Part shown: positions 60,004 through 64,000 of the stretch, piece by piece
Numbering within the stretch: position 1 is the stretch's first letter
Layout: every line of letters starts with the position of its first letter
Assembly (NCBI GenBank): GCA_016987375.1
Contig: PJRA01000420.1
Location: 173,696-237,695 of the forward strand
Direction: 5' to 3'
DNA length: 64,000 nt
Source of the DNA: Brachionus koreanus
Taxonomy: Eukaryota; Rotifera; Eurotatoria; Ploima; Brachionidae
Program-made: the position numbers and the translations under genes
The notes under the pieces: generated by a model
Databases searched by the model: none
Told to the model about the DNA's origin: nothing
Seen by the model: the letters and a program-made list of their open reading frames with translations, nothing else

Positions 60004-61857
60004 TGCCTTGTCTTATAAAGCCTTCTAAGTTGCTGAAACAAACTAAAATTAAGATTTAATGCTTCAATTCGAAAAAGTCCTTAATTATCTTTTTTCCCTT
60101 TTTTTTTTTTAGTAACATGTCAAAAAATTTTATTCTATTTATTAAAGATAAATAATTTTAAAAACAAAGTTATTTTTATTATTACCAGAAAGTTGATTAA
60201 AACCGAACAAAAAAAATTTTTTTGATATTTTAGTTTAAAAGATCACAAATAATAAAAAATTCATTGATAAATTTTCTAAACTTATCCTGGCTGTTATATT
60301 ACGTTTTATCCTAACAGGTGTCATCATTTTTTATCAAATTTTCAAATCAACTTTTAAATATGATCATAAAATCGGGATAAGCTGAAATTTAACAAACTAA
60401 CAAATACATTATCTTTGTATTTTTTAAAGTATGCTTCTGGATTAAAGCATTGCTTGAGCGCTATCGAACTTCAAGCTCATCTGGTACGCTTTGAAAGAAC
60501 TATCCCCGATCTTGATATTTTTCTTTTTATCTTCATTATTAATGATAAAATTTTAGAAAAGTTCTAGTTGATTTTAGATTTTTTAATGTATTAACTATTT
60601 TTGTTAAACTTTTTATTTCAAAAATATTGGTAGGAAGAAAAATATTCGCATTTTATTCTCAATATATTTGAATTAGATATTTGAACTTCATTTTTTAATT
60701 TTAATTTAGATGCCCGTATACAAACACTTTTATTAAAACATTATTAAAAATTATTTGATACATTTAAATTTAAAAATCGATCTTATCAATGGGTGAGAAA
60801 AATATTTTTTTGAATGTAATTTATTTTTTAAATTTAACTTACATGTAAAGCGTGTTTTATTAAAATTATTTAAATGAAATAAAAAATTAATTTTAATTAT
60901 AAAAGATAAACTCTTTGAATTAAAATGATTTTAAGATTTGAATTGATCATCAACTTCCAGATGCCTAAAATTCCATTAATAGTGAATTTAATACTATCAT
61001 AATAATAACAATTTCATTGTAAAAGAAAAATCGCCTTCAAGAGCTAAAAAAATATTTACATAAATTTGAAATTAATTACATATAAGAGAATAAATAATTT
61101 ATAGTTCACAGTAGAATACTATGATCTTATGTGTTTAGCAAGTCACTGGTATTTAACTTTGTTTAAAATATTAGACAACCGAATGTAATGTGCTAAATGA
61201 GGAAATTATAATTTAAAACTTATTAATTAATTATTTTTGTTATTAAAAATTTTAACAATTTTAGCATTAATTTCAAAACTCAAATTTATTTTTGTTTGAG
61301 TATTTGTTTAGGCTAGAATTGGCCATTTATTAATTATTTTGTGTTATAACCGCGAACAACCAGATCCTAACAGATCTGAATAAAGAAAAAATAAAGGTTT
61401 ATAACAAATTATTAATTTTGAAAAAAATTAAATCATATTTTTTTATTTCAGGCTAATTTGCTCACTAATAGTCAATTTTTTAACAACATGTTTAAAAAGA
61501 TCATTAAGACAAAATTTAATTTTCATCAGTACAATAGTTTATTATTAAAATTAATTTTTTCGTTACTTTTATTTAATTTAAAAAAAAAAAATTTTTATTC
61601 ATTTTGTGCAAAAAATCAAAAATAAAAGTTAAACTAATTTTAGTATTTATTTTTATGTAAAATTTTGAATCTAAAAAATGCAATGCATGTACATGCAAAA
61701 GGAGCCAATTTTGACGCCAATATAAATTACCAAATTTTGTTGAACGCGTTTAGCCCGTTTTGAATGCATAGTTGCAAGCATTTTAAACCAGCGTTTTATT
61801 CAATAGCAAAAAAAAGTCTAATTCTTAAATTTATTCTCTAGATCGAAGATTGAAAAA
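60004..61857. other. Spacer between GNPTAB and ATP5F1C
   Basis: No gene. It holds the 61101-61157 repeat copy. A slightly GC-richer stretch near 60430-60510 has no open frame. The last 150 bases form the ATP5F1C leader and likely promoter. Confidence 0.55.
61101..61157. repeat. Dispersed 58-base repeat (partner at 47465-47522)
   Basis: ATAGTTCACAGTAGAATACT and TATGTGTTTAGCAAGTCAC match the 47465 copy with a handful of substitutions and one deleted base. Confidence 0.6.
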
Positions 61858-62905
61858 ATGTTCGGAGCCGTGAGTCTTATGACCCCTGTTTAGTAAGTTG
61901 CTTATAAAAAAAAATGCACATTTAAAATTTAAAGTTGCTTTTAGCACCCAAGCCCGTGGCTATGCCACACTCAAAGACAGTAAGAAATTTTTTTTTGTTT
62001 GACCATCAAACGGTCTAAATCATGTCGTTTAAGTCAGCATGCGCCTCAAGTCGGTTAAAAACATTCAAAAAATTACCAAATCTATGAAGATGGTCAGTGC
62101 TGCCAAGTACGCCAAGGCTGAGAAAGACTTGAAAGCGACTCGTCCCTATGGTGAAGCAACGGGTGTTTTTAACGAGCAAGCCGAGGTTTCCTCTGAGCCA
62201 GAAAACGTCAAAAAGCATTTGATTGTTGCTGTTACATCTGACAGAGGTTTGTGCGGTGCCATCCACACTTCTATTGTCAAAGCTGTCAAGTCTCTTTTGG
62301 CTGAGGAAAAAGTTCAAAATCTTGACACCAAAATTGTCTGCATTGGTGACAAGTCAAAGAGCATGCTTCAACGAGTGTTTGCCAACAATATCCTATTCTC
62401 TGTAAACGATGTTGGCAAAAAAAATGTGACTTTTTTGGACGCCTCGTTGATTGCCAATTCTATTCTCAACTCCGGCTACGAGTTCGATTCAGGTGAAATA
62501 CTTTACAACAAATTCAAAACAGTTATATCCTATACCACCACTAAACAACCGTTCTATTCAAGCACTTTGATCAACAGTGCAAAAAATATTGGTCTCTATG
62601 ATTCCTTAGATGCTGAGACCCTCAGATGTTACCAAGAGTACCAATTGGCCAGCATGATATTCTATGCTCTTAAGGAAAATTCGACCAGCGAGCTTAGCTC
62701 TCGTATGAGTGCTATGGACAATGCCAGCAAGAATGCCGGTATTTTTATAGAAAAAATTTGAAAAAAAATTTTTTTATATTAAATTTTTTTAGGTGAAATG
62801 ATTGACAAATTGACTTTGTACTATAACCGTACCAGACAGGCTGTCATTACCAGAGAATTGATCGAAATTATTTCTGGTGCATCGGCTTTGGATGCCAAAG
62901 AATAA
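61858..62905 (+). CDS. ATP5F1C: Mitochondrial ATP synthase gamma subunit
   Basis: Four exons: 61858-61892, 61945-61979, 62034-62738 and 62793-62905, total 295 residues, with introns of 52, 54 and 54 bases. The first two exons are 35 bases each and encode the presequence [20 protein letters not shown]. Exon 3 starts within [20 protein letters not shown], the N-terminal helix of the rotor. [16 protein letters not shown] follows, then [17 protein letters not shown], the mid-protein signature of the gamma subunit. Exon 4 encodes [20 protein letters not shown] and [17 protein letters not shown], the C-terminal helix. Gamma is the central rotating shaft of F1. Length equals that of animal homologues (about 298). 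All four phases agree with the known protein, which makes the intron placement firm. Confidence 0.96.
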
Positions 62906-64000
62906 AGTCATCAATCATAGTTCTATTCGTTAAAGATTTATTTAAATAAAAAAAAAAGCTTTTTTTTCTTCAAACAAAAAAAAGACTCCGATTAAACTAA
63001 CTTGGAATAAAATAGATTAATAAAAAAATTATTTTCTTTTTATTTGATTATTTAATTTTATTAAATTAGCCTGAGATAAAATTTGGTTAAAAAAAAAACA
63101 ATATCCTTATGTCTTTATAGCCCATCGGTTATTAGATAAAATTATTATTTTTTTTGAAGATTAGATGAAACAGATACTCTTTTATTTGTAAATTTATTAT
63201 TTAAATAAGTTGAATAAAAAAAAATTTCTAATCATAAATATATTTTAAAAACAAAATAAATAAAATAATAAAGATAATAAAAAATGATTTTATTAATTAT
63301 AATTTTCACTTTATGGGACCGAATTGTAGTTTGAATTAGAGTCCGATTTCTCAACCGAGTGAATTCCTAGAATCCAGTGTGGAAAAATTCAGAATAACTA
63401 AGTCAATAAAGCATGTGTCTGAGTCAATTTGTGTAAAAAATATTTGATAATTAAAGATAATTTTATTGATGTTTCTTATTTATAATTCAGAAATATTGGC
63501 CGTTAAAGTGTAATTGAAATGCACACCTGTGAAGCATGGAAACAAACCATTTATTTATATTTAGCCCAACACAAATGCTTTTACATTAAAACGATAACTT
63601 ACTTAATTCTTTGATTCTTGCAAAAATACCAAAAATTTGCCAAAAGACCGTATTAAAAAAGTATTAAATAGAGAATTAGTGTAAATTTTTTTTATTTTTT
63701 TTTGAAAATGCATTAAAATTTTAATCTATCTTGATGATTTTGACCCAATTTCGTAGTCTAGTTCTTCAATTTTGCAACTCAGAAGTCCAATTCAACAAGT
63801 CATTCCAGATCACGATGATGCTGAATATTTTGAGCAACCATCAAACGATGCGGTATTCTTTGTCCGAGTAAAAATCCTCCAGCTTTGAACAGTAATTACT
63901 GTGAAACTACTGTGAAATTTCAATCTTTTTTGTGACAGATAAAATATTTGATAATTAATAAAAATTTATCATACTTTAAATAATTCTGTGATAATTACAA
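62906..64000. other. Right-hand spacer to the window edge
   Basis: No gene firmly supported. Around 63731-63895 short open frames on both strands look faintly protein-like (for example FEQPSNDAVFFVRVKILQL on the plus strand), perhaps an exon or an element fragment. The rest is AT-rich. Confidence 0.5.

Noticed and set aside
63731..63895. Faintly protein-like frames near the right edge
   Set aside because: Both strands are partly open, no start or splice context, and no recognisable family.

Overview
This is nuclear DNA from an animal, strongly AT-rich, with GT-AG introns. Most introns I could place are only about 44 to 100 bases long. Animal-type genes support this: a Twist bHLH factor, MAP1, GNPTAB, TP53I3, TMEM41B, SRRM1 and CCDC57. 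My best guess is a monogonont rotifer of the Brachionus type, judged from base composition, tiny introns and the DD3-3 and MATH-family content. That is an inference from style, not a proven placement. Two runs of N (14915-15050 and 42772-42798) mark assembly gaps.

Left part (1-18.3 kb), mostly conserved housekeeping and developmental genes: the 5' part of a DRC9/IQCG cilium gene, a tRNA-Phe(GAA), a Twist gene, SRRM1 (PWI and RS domains), mitochondrial IBA57, a small secreted cysteine-rich peptide, MAP1/Futsch, then TMEM41B, IMMP1L and a two-domain saposin-like protein in a tight same-strand row. Between Twist and SRRM1 lie traces of a non-LTR retrotransposon and a hAT-like terminus. A broken tRNA-Asp follows IBA57.

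Middle part (18.4-44 kb), an accessory-looking region. Seven paralogues of one family all lie on the minus strand. Each has an invariant C-x17-C-x2-C-x2-H-x6-C motif at the N-terminus, then a coiled coil, and in six of the seven a C-terminal MATH (TRAF-like) domain. One paralogue has lost the MATH domain, one has gained a Ser/Asp-repeat tail and one carries a single-base frameshift. Among them sit a P-loop NTPase fused to a restriction-like nuclease fold (Crinkler-type architecture) and, at the right edge and divergently oriented from the last paralogue, an ABC/OLD-like ATPase ending in a CXC cysteine cluster. Foldback and TTAA-type MITEs, a cold-shock-domain pseudogene and dispersed short repeats fill the gaps. 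The conserved gene CCDC57 interrupts the block. A second identical tRNA-Phe gene and a tRNA-Phe relic close it.

Right part (44.4-64 kb), conserved genes in long AT-rich spacers: a secreted DD3-3-like protein, the mitochondrial phosphate carrier SLC25A3, the quinone oxidoreductase TP53I3 with a truncated 3' duplicate, intronless GNPTAB (lysosomal enzyme tagging) and mitochondrial ATP synthase gamma. The spacers hold a Tc1/mariner fossil, a second retrotransposon C-terminus and short inverted-repeat elements.

Functional links: four genes serve mitochondria (IBA57, IMMP1L, SLC25A3, ATP5F1C), two serve lysosomes (the saposin-like protein and GNPTAB) and two are ciliary or centrosomal (IQCG, CCDC57). 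These are scattered and show no operon logic. The only set that looks like a co-evolving unit is the MATH-family, NTPase-nuclease and ATPase-CXC group. Its role is unknown; an intracellular recognition or defence role is a hypothesis only.
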